DNA of 7,408 nucleotides from CAVSUR01 sp052143655 (lineage in GTDB: Bacteria > Actinomycetota > Actinomycetes > Streptosporangiales > Streptosporangiaceae): positions 1 through 7,408 of the forward strand of contig JBKQSL010000361.1 in the NCBI GenBank assembly GCA_052143655.1, given 5' to 3'. The translations under genes and the position numbers were made by a program. Each line of letters opens with the position of its first letter. The stretch's first letter is position 1. Positions 1-5,169 of the stretch are shown here, in pieces. The notes beneath the pieces were generated by a model. That model ran no database searches, was not told the origin of the DNA, and saw nothing but the letters and a program-made list of their open reading frames with translations.

Positions 1-778
1 CGAACGTGATGATGTGCACGCTGGTGCAGTACAGGCAGATCTCGCCGAGCGAGATCAGCTCGGTGTACACCAGGTACAGCACGAAGACCATGCCGACGAC
101 CATCGCGATCAGCCGCAGCCAGTGCACCTCCCGCCGGGGCGAGCGCCAGGCCCACGGCGAGTTGATCACTACCAGGAAGACGTAGAAGGCCAGGCCGAGG
201 ACCGCCACCGGGAAGATCCCGAAAATCACTGACTGCGGGCTGGTGGTCACCGCCGCGCAGTTCTCGAATCCGCGGGTGGGGCAGAAGGTCGGGGCGACCT
301 GCGCGAAGTGCGTGTACGTGAGGTAGATGCCTGGCACGAGGCCGAGCACGGACAGCACGAACGTGGCGAACGGCACGCCGCCCATGGCCCGCGGGCTGAA
401 CTGCCGCCAGAAGCCGCCCGGCTCGCCGCCGCTGTCCGCCGCCGCGACGGCCGCCGAGGGCGAACCGCGCCCGGCCGGCCCGGCCGACGCGGCCGGCCTG
501 GCCGCCCGCCGGTCCTGGCCGCTGGCGCTGCCGCTCCCGCGGCCGGCCTGGCTATTGCCCGGGCCGCTTGGCGTACGGCCCTGGCCGGCCGTGCGCGGTC
601 CGCCGGCCGTGCGGGCCTTGGCGGTGCTGGTGCCGGCCGCGCGGTCCTGGCCGCCCTGGCCTGCCTGACCAGCTCGGCCTGCCTGACCAGCTCGGCCTGC
701 CTGCCCGCCCGCCGCCGCGTTCCCCGGCTTGCGGGCCGGGGAGCCCGAGCCGCGGGACCGCTGCTTCTGGCTAGCCAT
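1..778 (-). CDS. Vitamin K epoxide reductase (VKOR) family membrane protein, 3' end missing
   Basis: The reading frame is open from the ATG at 778-776 to the left edge (259 complete codons). VKOR proteins are DsbB analogues that reoxidise an extracytoplasmic thiol oxidase and reduce quinone. Visible parts: residues 1-119 are a Gly/Ala/Arg/Ser-rich hydrophilic tail; a first membrane segment lies near 134-156; the periplasmic loop carries Cys166 and Cys174 (FCPTRGFENC), matching the VKOR loop cysteine pair; then comes SPQSVIFGIFPVAVLG, the family's conserved Ser and Gly-Ile-x-Pro block, opening a second helix (about 184-206). A third helix spans about 218-239, and CLYC (Cys248, Cys251) is the active-site CxxC at the start of the fourth. 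The remaining C-terminus, including any fifth helix, lies outside the window. The start ATG shares one base with the upstream gene's TGA (TGATG), so translation is probably coupled. The long low-complexity tail is unusual beside compact bacterial VKORs. The family call is firm; the exact electron donor is inferred from the neighbour. Confidence 0.9.
   Translation of the reverse strand, partial: MASQKQRSRGSGSPARKPGNAAAGGQAGRAGQAGRAGQAGQGGQDRAAGTSTAKARTAGGPRTAGQGRTPSGPGNSQAGRGSGSASGQDRRAARPAASAGPAGRGSPSAAVAAADSGGEPGGFWRQFSPRAMGGVPFATFVLSVLGLVPGIYLTYTHFAQVAPTFCPTRGFENCAAVTTSPQSVIFGIFPVAVLGLAFYVFLVVINSPWAWRSPRREVHWLRLIAMVVGMVFVLYLVYTELISLGEICLYCTSVHIITF
661..696 (-). repeat. 18-bp perfect tandem repeat (two copies) in the VKOR tail
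   Basis: The plus-strand unit ctgcctgaccagctcggc occurs at 661-678 and again at 679-696, followed by a partial third copy (ctgcctg, 697-703). It is in frame and on the minus strand encodes repeats of Gln-Ala-Gly-Arg-Ala-Gly in the hydrophilic N-terminal tail. It is a likely site of slippage and length variation. Confidence 0.9.
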
Positions 779-1683
779 CAGATCGAGCCGCTCGCTGCCT
801 TGACGCCCGCCGAGGTGCAGACGTTGCCTGGCTGCCCGCCGGTCAGCTTGCAGATCGCCGCGGTCATGTGGTTCGCGGTCCCCAGGACGCCCTTGGCAAT
901 CGGGCTGCTCGGATCCGACAAGGCGGCGGCGACCTGCGCCCATGTCTTGCCTGCGAGCACCGTCGGGCTATAGCTCGCCCCGTCGATCACGTAGTGGTTG
1001 CCGAAGTCGACGAACGGGAACGAGCCGTTGTACTGGCTGCTCGGCACGTACGGGGGCACGTCGTACTTGCCCATCGTCTGCTTGTCCAGCGCGGTCAGCG
1101 GCTGCAGGTTCGCGGTGTCAGTATCGTTGCGCGCCTCGGTCGGCAGGAAGACCAGGTACTTGCTGGTGTAGTGCGCGCTGTAGAAGGTCAGCGTGGGCGT
1201 GTTCGGGTACACGTCGGTGCTGGAGGAATGGATGAACCGCAGCCCGGAGAACGTGCCGAACCGGCTCAGCGCGGTCACCAGCGCCCACCGCTCGGCCGCG
1301 CAGTAGGGGCAGTACTCGCCGCCGACGTAGATCATGACCGGCTTGCCGCCCTGCTTCAGCACCGGCAAGTTGCCCTTGATGGTCTGGATCGCGTTGGGAT
1401 CGGTGCTGCCCGTGCCCACGGCATCCAGCGCTGACTGCGGCACGCCGGTGATCTTGCTGACCACGCTGGCCGGCTGCGCTGACCCGGTGACCGCCGCCGA
1501 CTTGCTGCTCGACGAGCCGGCCAGCTTGACCACGACCAGGACGACCACCACGACGAGGACGGCGAGGACGGCGCCGCCCGCGATCAGCAGCTGCCTGCGC
1601 CGCTCGGCCCGCCTGGCCGCGGCCTGCTGCGCCGCGATCTTCTCCCTGGCGTTCTGCGTCCGGATCCGCTGCGCCTTGCTCAT
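778..1683 (-). CDS. Membrane-anchored DUF929 thioredoxin-like protein (CPYC thiol-disulfide oxidoreductase)
   Basis: 301 residues from the ATG at 1683-1681. Layout: a basic cytoplasmic N-terminus (1-30, starting MSKAQRIRTQNAREK), one Val/Leu-rich membrane helix at about 31-54 acting as a signal anchor, a Ser-rich linker (57-61), then an extracytoplasmic domain. YVGGEYCPYCAAERW (119-133) is the DUF929 signature, with redox cysteines Cys125 and Cys128 in a CPYC motif like those of thioredoxin-fold oxidases. A second pair, Cys278 and Cys289, lies near the C-terminus and may form a structural disulfide. The frame stays open upstream to 2031, but that stretch is basic, unlike any family N-terminus, and the chosen ATG has an AGGGA ribosome site 7 bases ahead. 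The stop overlaps the VKOR start, which suggests this protein is the VKOR's redox partner, the pair forming a DsbA/DsbB-like disulfide system. Direction of catalysis (oxidase or isomerase) is inferred, not shown. Confidence 0.87.
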   Translation of the reverse strand: MSKAQRIRTQNAREKIAAQQAAARRAERRRQLLIAGGAVLAVLVVVVVLVVVKLAGSSSSKSAAVTGSAQPASVVSKITGVPQSALDAVGTGSTDPNAIQTIKGNLPVLKQGGKPVMIYVGGEYCPYCAAERWALVTALSRFGTFSGLRFIHSSSTDVYPNTPTLTFYSAHYTSKYLVFLPTEARNDTDTANLQPLTALDKQTMGKYDVPPYVPSSQYNGSFPFVDFGNHYVIDGASYSPTVLAGKTWAQVAAALSDPSSPIAKGVLGTANHMTAAICKLTGGQPGNVCTSAGVKAASGSI

Positions 1684-1690
1684 CCGCCTG

Positions 1691-1695
1691 TCCCT
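1691..1695 (-). promoter_or_regulatory. Ribosome binding site deciding the DUF929 start
   Basis: On the minus strand AGGGA precedes the ATG (1683-1681) by 7 bases. It selects this start over an open extension of 116 codons further upstream. Confidence 0.65.
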
Positions 1696-1832
1696 ACTAG
1701 CCCGTGAAAGCGTCCTGCCCTGACAACGCCGGACGCCGTGCGCGTTCGCCCGGTGCGACGCCAAGTCGCGGGCGGCTGCCCGCTGCCGTGCCGGAGTCCC
1801 GCAGAGGCGCCGGCCGACCGCGGCCGCGCCCG

Positions 1833-1850
1833 ACTGTGCTTGCGCACAGT
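1833..1850. promoter_or_regulatory. Candidate operator: 7-4-7 perfect inverted repeat
   Basis: ACTGTGC (1833-1839), spacer TTGC, GCACAGT (1844-1850). The arms match perfectly, and an 18-bp dyad is typical of sites for dimeric HTH proteins. It lies 150 bp upstream of the DUF929 start and 205 bp upstream of the first SBP start, so it could serve either direction. It is less GC-biased than its surroundings, which makes chance less likely. No binding protein is proven. Confidence 0.4.
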
Positions 1851-1983
1851 AACGGCACCATGCCGCTGACCATGCTACGGCCCGCAGCGAGGTCCCGGTG
1901 CCTGTCCTATCCAAGCGAGGCTTCCTGAGCGCCCGCTGAACGGCTGCTCTCGCCCGGCTGAACAGAGCACGCGGGCTGGGCTG

Positions 1984-2002
1984 GCGGCCGCGCCGCGGCC
2001 GC
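1984..2002. repeat. Two GCGGCCGC octamers separated by GCC
   Basis: GCGGCCGC at 1984-1991 and 1995-2002 with GCC between. Each octamer is a palindrome, so the whole could fold as an 8-bp stem with a 3-base loop or act as a direct repeat. It abuts the next inverted repeat upstream of the rightward promoter. It may be only a product of base composition. Confidence 0.4.
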
Positions 2003-2018
2003 AGACTGTCGCGTCTGC
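2001..2018. promoter_or_regulatory. Candidate operator abutting the rightward -35
   Basis: GCAGAC (2001-2006), spacer TGTCGC, GTCTGC (2013-2018): perfect 6-bp arms over 18 bp. It ends one base before the -35-like TTGCCT (2019-2024), a place where a bound dimer would affect polymerase directly. The HTH regulator at the end of this operon is the natural candidate ligand-responsive binder. That link is inference. Confidence 0.4.
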
Positions 2019-2048
2019 TTGCCTGACGCAAATCACAGTGGCTATCGT
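2019..2048 (+). promoter_or_regulatory. Probable promoter of the transporter operon, leaderless start
   Basis: A -35-like TTGCCT (2019-2024), an 18-base spacer and a -10 TATCGT (2043-2048, fitting actinobacterial TAnnnT). The hexamer ends 6 bases before the A of the ATG at 2055, so transcription would begin at or next to the start codon. The only Shine-Dalgarno-like GAGG sits one base from the ATG, too close to work normally, which supports leaderless translation. Confidence 0.55.
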
Positions 2049-2054
2049 CGAGGA

Positions 2055-3113
2055 ATGACAGCCCCTTACGGAAATCGCGGCGCGCGGCTCGGCGCGCTGC
2101 TGGTCATCGCCTCGGTCGGGCTCGCGGCAGCAGCCTGCGGCAGTTCCTCGTCGTCAACGTCGTCCTCGTCCTCCTCGGCTGCGGCGTCCTCGAGCAGCAA
2201 GGCGAGCTCGGCGTCCGGCCCGGCGAGCGTCGCCTACGCCGCCTCGCTGACGTTCCTGAACGAGAAGGTGGCCGGGCCGGCCTTCACGAAGGCGACGGGC
2301 TACCAGTACTCCGGCCAGGGCAATGCCTCCGGCGCGCTGGAGCAGGAGATCGCGGCCGGGGAGATCCACCCGAACGTCTTCGAGAGCGTCGGCGGGGACA
2401 ACATCGTGCCGCTGGAGCCCAAGTTCACCAAGTGGTACGTCCAGTACGCGGGCACCTCGATCGTCGTGGCGTACAACCCCAGGAGCAAGTACGCGAGCCA
2501 GTTCGCGGCCATCGCCAGCGGCAAGAAGCCGATGAAGGACCTGTTCCTGCTGATGGAGAAGCCCGGCTTCAAGCTCGGCCGGACCGACCCGAACGTCGAC
2601 CCGCAAGGCCGCGACTTCATCTACATGCTGGAACTGGCCCAGAAGTACTACCACCTGCCAACCGACACGGTCACGAAGATCCTCGGCGGCCCGGCCGCCT
2701 CGCCGACCTCCGCGCAGATCTTCTCCGAGTCCTCGCTCCCGTCAACGCTGCTGTCCGGCCAGCTCGACGCCTCCAGCGCGTTCATCAGCGAGGCCACCGA
2801 GCTGCACATGCACTACATCAAGCTGCCGCCCGCCATCAACCTCGGCGACACCGCGCTCGCCGCGCAGTACGCCAAGGCGACGATCACGATCACCGTCCAG
2901 GGCGTCAAGACGCAGAAGACCGGCTCGCCGCAGGTGATCGACATCACCACGGTCGGCAAGCCGACCCCGGCCGCGGTGGCGTTCATCAAGTACACGCTGT
3001 CGCCCGCCGGCCTCGCGCAGTACAAGCAGGGCGGGTTCACGCTATTCAAGCCCACGTTGTTCGGCCAGTCCAGCGCGGTCCCGGCCGCGGTACGCAGCGA
3101 GCTGGGCAGCTAG
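2055..3113 (+). CDS. ABC transporter substrate-binding lipoprotein, WtpA/ModA-like (SBP1)
   Basis: 352 residues. The signal peptide (Arg8, Arg11, then hydrophobic 12-27) ends in LAAAAC, giving a lipidated Cys28, followed by a Ser/Ala-rich tether (about 29-55). The mature domain follows the molybdate/tungstate WtpA pattern: VAYAASL (59-65) where family members have a Tyr-Ala-Gly-Ser-Leu ligand loop, KWYVQYAGTSIVVAYNPRSKY (126-146), GRTDPNVDPQG (175-185) matching the family's Asp-Pro-Asn..Asp-Pro-x-Gly oxyanion loop, YYHLP, YIKLPPAINLGD (254-265), and a final LSPAGLAQYKQGGF (315-328). The usual Cys of the DPCG loop is Gln here. The ATG at 2055 is preferred over an in-frame TTG at 2019, which coincides with the -35 and would put 12 polar residues before the signal. 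It should capture an oxyanion outside the membrane and deliver it to the downstream permease. Tungstate or molybdate is most likely, but another oxyanion is not excluded. Confidence 0.85.
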   Translation: MTAPYGNRGARLGALLVIASVGLAAAACGSSSSSTSSSSSSAAASSSSKASSASGPASVAYAASLTFLNEKVAGPAFTKATGYQYSGQGNASGALEQEIAAGEIHPNVFESVGGDNIVPLEPKFTKWYVQYAGTSIVVAYNPRSKYASQFAAIASGKKPMKDLFLLMEKPGFKLGRTDPNVDPQGRDFIYMLELAQKYYHLPTDTVTKILGGPAASPTSAQIFSESSLPSTLLSGQLDASSAFISEATELHMHYIKLPPAINLGDTALAAQYAKATITITVQGVKTQKTGSPQVIDITTVGKPTPAAVAFIKYTLSPAGLAQYKQGGFTLFKPTLFGQSSAVPAAVRSELGS

Positions 3114-3137
3114 CCCTGGGCACGGGCCAGGCGGCGC

Positions 3138-3152
3138 TTCCCCGCCGGGGAA
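3138..3152 (+). terminator. Small hairpin between the two SBP genes, possible weak terminator
   Basis: TTCCCC (3138-3143), loop GCC, GGGGAA (3147-3152), 24 bases after the SBP1 stop. A second GC-rich dyad, CCGGG (3154-3158) with CCCGG (3172-3176), follows. No T-tract is present, so an intrinsic terminator is doubtful. It could attenuate read-through or protect the SBP1 mRNA 3' end. Confidence 0.25.
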
Positions 3153-3233
3153 ACCGGGTCCGGCCGGCCGCCCCGGCGCTCCCGGTCGCACCCGCGCTGG
3201 CGGGCTGCGCCGCCTGGCCGCCCGAAAACTGGC

Positions 3234-3239
3234 TATCTT
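3234..3239 (+). promoter_or_regulatory. -10 element of a second, internal leaderless promoter
   Basis: TATCTT (3234-3239) lies within TGGCTATC, a block also found before SBP1, and ends 6 bases before the ATG at 3246, exactly the SBP1 spacing. No Shine-Dalgarno is visible ahead of the ATG. The -35 is weak: an 18-base spacer places CCGCCT at 3210-3215. Confidence 0.5.
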
Positions 3240-3245
3240 CTGAGC

Positions 3246-4271
3246 ATGATGGTCGTGAGGGGACGAGCCGGCACGCGGATCGCCGCGCTGCTGACGGTCG
3301 CTGGCGTCGGGCTCGCGCTGGCCGGGTGCGGCGCGGCGCAGCCGCCTATGGCGGGCAGCCGCAAGCGGCCCGGCGTCGCCAGCGTCGCGACCTCCGGCTC
3401 GCTGCAGTACCTGAACGTGCGGACGCTGGGCGCGGCGTTCACCAGGTCCACCGGCTACGCCTTCCAGAACCGGTCGGCGGACGGGCTGGCCGAGGCAGGC
3501 TCCAGCAAGCACCCGCCGAACGTCCTGGAGAACGTCGGCCCGATGCCCGCGCAGATCGCCGGGCAGAAAGTCAGCCGGTGGTCGGTGCAGTACGCAGCGA
3601 CCTCGATGGTGATCGCGTACAACCCGCGCACCCCGTACGGGGCCAGGCTGGCCGCGATCGCGCACAACCCCAGCCTGCTGCACAGCCCCAGCCTGCTGCA
3701 CAGCCTGTTCACGCTGCTGCAGGAACCCGGGCTGCGGCTGGGCCGCACCGACCCGAACACCGACCCGCAGGGCCTGGCGTTCATCGAGATGCTCGAGCTG
3801 GCGCAGCGCCAGTACCACCTGCCGGCCGACGCGGTCAGCAAGATCCTGCGCGGTTCCCCGTCGGCGGCGACCGGGTCGCAGATCTACAACCCGTACATGC
3901 TCGTGCCCCGGCTCCAGGCCGGGCGGCTCGACGCCATCAGCGCCTTCCGGTCCGAGGCCGTCCAGCTGCACCTGCGCTACATTCCGCTGCCGTGGACGAT
4001 CAACCTGGGCTCCCCGGCCCGGGCCCCGCTGTACCGGACGATCTCGGTCCAGCTGGCCGACGGGACCGTGGTGCACGGGCAGCCGCTGCTGGTCAGCATC
4101 GCCATGGTCGGCAGGCCCGATCCGGCCGCGCTGGCGTTCATCTCGTTCGTGCTGTCCCCCGGCGGCCTGGCCCTGCACTACCAGGGCGGGTTCAGGATCT
4201 TCCACCAGACGGTGACAGCGGACGCCAGCGCGGTGCCCAGGCCCATCCGCAATGAGCTGGACTCGTCCTAG
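3246..4271 (+). CDS. ABC transporter substrate-binding lipoprotein, WtpA/ModA-like paralogue (SBP2)
   Basis: 341 residues. A short basic N-terminus and hydrophobic core (12-26) end in the canonical lipobox LAGC with Cys28. It is a clear tandem paralogue of SBP1: RWSVQYAATSMVIAYNPR (111-128), GRTDPNTDPQG (166-176), YHLPADAVSKIL, YIPLPWTINLGS (245-256) and LSPGGLALHYQGGF all align. Differences are concentrated in likely ligand loops: TSGSL (49-53) instead of YAASL, SADGLAEAG instead of ASGALEQE, and no poly-Ser tether. Residues 142-153 hold a duplicated PSLLHS absent from SBP1. The ATG at 3246 is chosen over the adjacent one at 3249 because of the -10 spacing. The 3' end overlaps the permease start by 20 bases, which ties this copy, more than SBP1, to the permease. 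It may bind a different oxyanion or the same one with different affinity, or have begun to drift. The sequence alone does not decide. Confidence 0.84.
   Translation: MMVVRGRAGTRIAALLTVAGVGLALAGCGAAQPPMAGSRKRPGVASVATSGSLQYLNVRTLGAAFTRSTGYAFQNRSADGLAEAGSSKHPPNVLENVGPMPAQIAGQKVSRWSVQYAATSMVIAYNPRTPYGARLAAIAHNPSLLHSPSLLHSLFTLLQEPGLRLGRTDPNTDPQGLAFIEMLELAQRQYHLPADAVSKILRGSPSAATGSQIYNPYMLVPRLQAGRLDAISAFRSEAVQLHLRYIPLPWTINLGSPARAPLYRTISVQLADGTVVHGQPLLVSIAMVGRPDPAALAFISFVLSPGGLALHYQGGFRIFHQTVTADASAVPRPIRNELDSS
3668..3703 (+). repeat. 18-bp perfect tandem duplication inside SBP2
   Basis: The unit ccccagcctgctgcacag is repeated exactly at 3668-3685 and 3686-3703. It keeps the frame and yields PSLLHSPSLLHS in the protein. 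The corresponding segment of SBP1 lacks it, and removing one copy restores nearly equal lengths between the paralogues. Confidence 0.9.
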
Positions 4272-5169
4272 CCCGGCGGCGCCCGGTGCCGGGCTGCCCG
4301 GACCCGGCCGGCCCGGCGCCGCCGGAGGCAGTGACAGCGGCCCGCCGGCCCGCCCCGGCTGGGCAGCCGCGCCGCCGCGGGCCCTGCGCCACATCTCCGC
4401 GGCGGCGTCGGTCCTGGCTGCGGCCGTCATCTGGCTCGCGCTGCTCGGGCCGGTCATCGCCCTGCTGACCCACCTGTCCGGCAGTGCGATCGTCAGCTCG
4501 CTGACCGCGCCAGGGGCGCTCGCCCCGCTGGTCACCTCGCTGGAATCCGGTGCGGTGACCCTGGGGGTCCTGCTGCTGCTCGGCACCCCGCTGGCCTGGA
4601 TGCTGGCTCGCGGCGCACTGCCGTTCCCGCGCGTCTGGGAGGCCGGCGTGCTGGCCACGCTGCTGCTGCCGCCGCTGGTGATCGGCCTGCTGCTGATCTT
4701 CCTGGTCGGCCCGTACACCCTGATCGGGCAGTGGCTCGCCGACCTGCACCTGTCGGCGGTGAACACGTTCCTTGCGCTGGTCATCGCGGAGGTGTACGAG
4801 TCCGCGCCGTACTACGTGCTGGGCGCGCAGGCCGCCTTCGCGAGCGTGGACCCGCGAATGGAGCAGCAGGCCGCGCTGCTCGGTGACCGGCCGCGCCGGG
4901 TGTTCCGCCGGGTGACGCTGCCGCTGGCCACGCCGGGCCTGGCCATGGCGCTGTCGGTGGCCTGGGCCAGGGCGATGGGCGCCTTCGGGGCCGTGGTGAT
5001 CATCGCCTATCACCCGTTCGGCCTGCCGCTGCAGATCTGGACCACGCTGCAGGAAACCGGCCTGCCGTCGGCGCTGCCGTATGCCCTGGTCCTGCTGGTG
5101 GTGGCGCTGCCGCTGCCGCTGGCCGCCTACTTCTGGAGTTCCCGTGCTCAGCGCCGACGTCGAGGCTGA
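4252..5169 (+). CDS. ABC transporter permease, molybdate/tungstate (ModB/WtpB) type
   Basis: 305 residues. After a Pro/Gly/Ala-rich cytoplasmic tail (1-45), six membrane helices can be placed at about 50-74, 92-117, 129-153, 166-190, 224-252 and 274-296. Between helices four and five, MEQQAALLGDRPRRVFRRVTLP (203-224) is the EAA coupling loop, with the conserved Gly211 and the Phe..Leu-Pro end, which contacts the ATPase. GALPFPRVWEAGVLATLLLPPLVIGLLL (121-148) resembles the segment of ModB/CysT-type permeases that reads Pro-Leu-Val-x-x-Gly. The ATG lies within SBP2 in another frame (20-base overlap) and has only a poor ribosome site (AGG about 10 bases ahead), so it probably depends on translation of SBP2. 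Its own 3' end contains the ribosome site and start of the ATPase gene. The substrate is inferred from the SBPs; sulfate- or thiamine-type permeases share the fold. Confidence 0.86.
   Translation: MSWTRPSPAAPGAGLPGPGRPGAAGGSDSGPPARPGWAAAPPRALRHISAAASVLAAAVIWLALLGPVIALLTHLSGSAIVSSLTAPGALAPLVTSLESGAVTLGVLLLLGTPLAWMLARGALPFPRVWEAGVLATLLLPPLVIGLLLIFLVGPYTLIGQWLADLHLSAVNTFLALVIAEVYESAPYYVLGAQAAFASVDPRMEQQAALLGDRPRRVFRRVTLPLATPGLAMALSVAWARAMGAFGAVVIIAYHPFGLPLQIWTTLQETGLPSALPYALVLLVVALPLPLAAYFWSSRAQRRRRG
5134..5138 (+). promoter_or_regulatory. Ribosome binding site deciding the ATPase GTG start
   Basis: TGGAG at 5134-5138, 5 bases before GTG 5144-5146. It lies inside the permease gene and favours this GTG over an in-frame ATG at 5081, which would add 21 Trp/Arg/Cys-rich residues that do not look like an ABC ATPase. 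Confidence 0.7.

Larger units (their letters stand above)
1684..2054. other. Divergent intergenic region, no convincing gene
   Basis: These 371 bases separate the leftward redox pair from the rightward transporter operon and must hold both promoters. I find no tRNA, riboswitch or plausible short protein. Open frames here lack family-like sequence and reflect high GC. What stands out is a cluster of inverted repeats (1833-1850, 1945-1969, 1984-2002, 2001-2018), a direct repeat GCTGAAC at 1935-1941 and 1957-1963 (22 bases apart), and a promoter-like element ending at 2048. A weak leftward -10 candidate (TAGCAT on the minus strand, 1877-1872) has no good -35. Confidence 0.7.

Noticed and set aside
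14..973. Plus-strand open frames opposite the VKOR gene and the 3' end of the DUF929 gene
   Set aside because: The minus strand shows VKOR cysteines, membrane helices and the DUF929 C-terminus there; the plus frames are His/Arg/Pro-rich noise.
1684..2031. Upstream extension of the DUF929 frame by 116 codons
   Set aside because: The extension is basic and low in family-like features, would bury the signal anchor, overlaps the divergent promoter region, and the ATG at 1683 has a good AGGGA site.
2019..2054. TTG start 12 codons upstream of SBP1
   Set aside because: It coincides with the -35-like hexamer and would place polar residues before a normal lipoprotein signal peptide; ATG 2055 fits the -10 spacing.
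1684..2054. Molybdenum cofactor or other riboswitch in the leader
   Set aside because: The promoter geometry implies no 5' leader for SBP1, and I see no conserved aptamer-like arrangement in the sequence.
3114..3245. Strong intrinsic terminator between SBP1 and SBP2
   Set aside because: Hairpins are present but short and there is no T-tract, so only a weak or structural role is suggested.
2432..4255. Long 607-codon plus-strand open frame across both SBP genes
   Set aside because: It is an alternate frame of SBP1 and SBP2, dominated by Arg/Ala/Pro/Gly/His as expected for a GC-rich shadow, with no recognisable domain.
5081..5143. ATG start 21 codons upstream of the ATPase
   Set aside because: The added residues are Trp/Arg/Cys-rich, a shadow of the permease's last helix, and GTG 5144 has a well-spaced TGGAG site.
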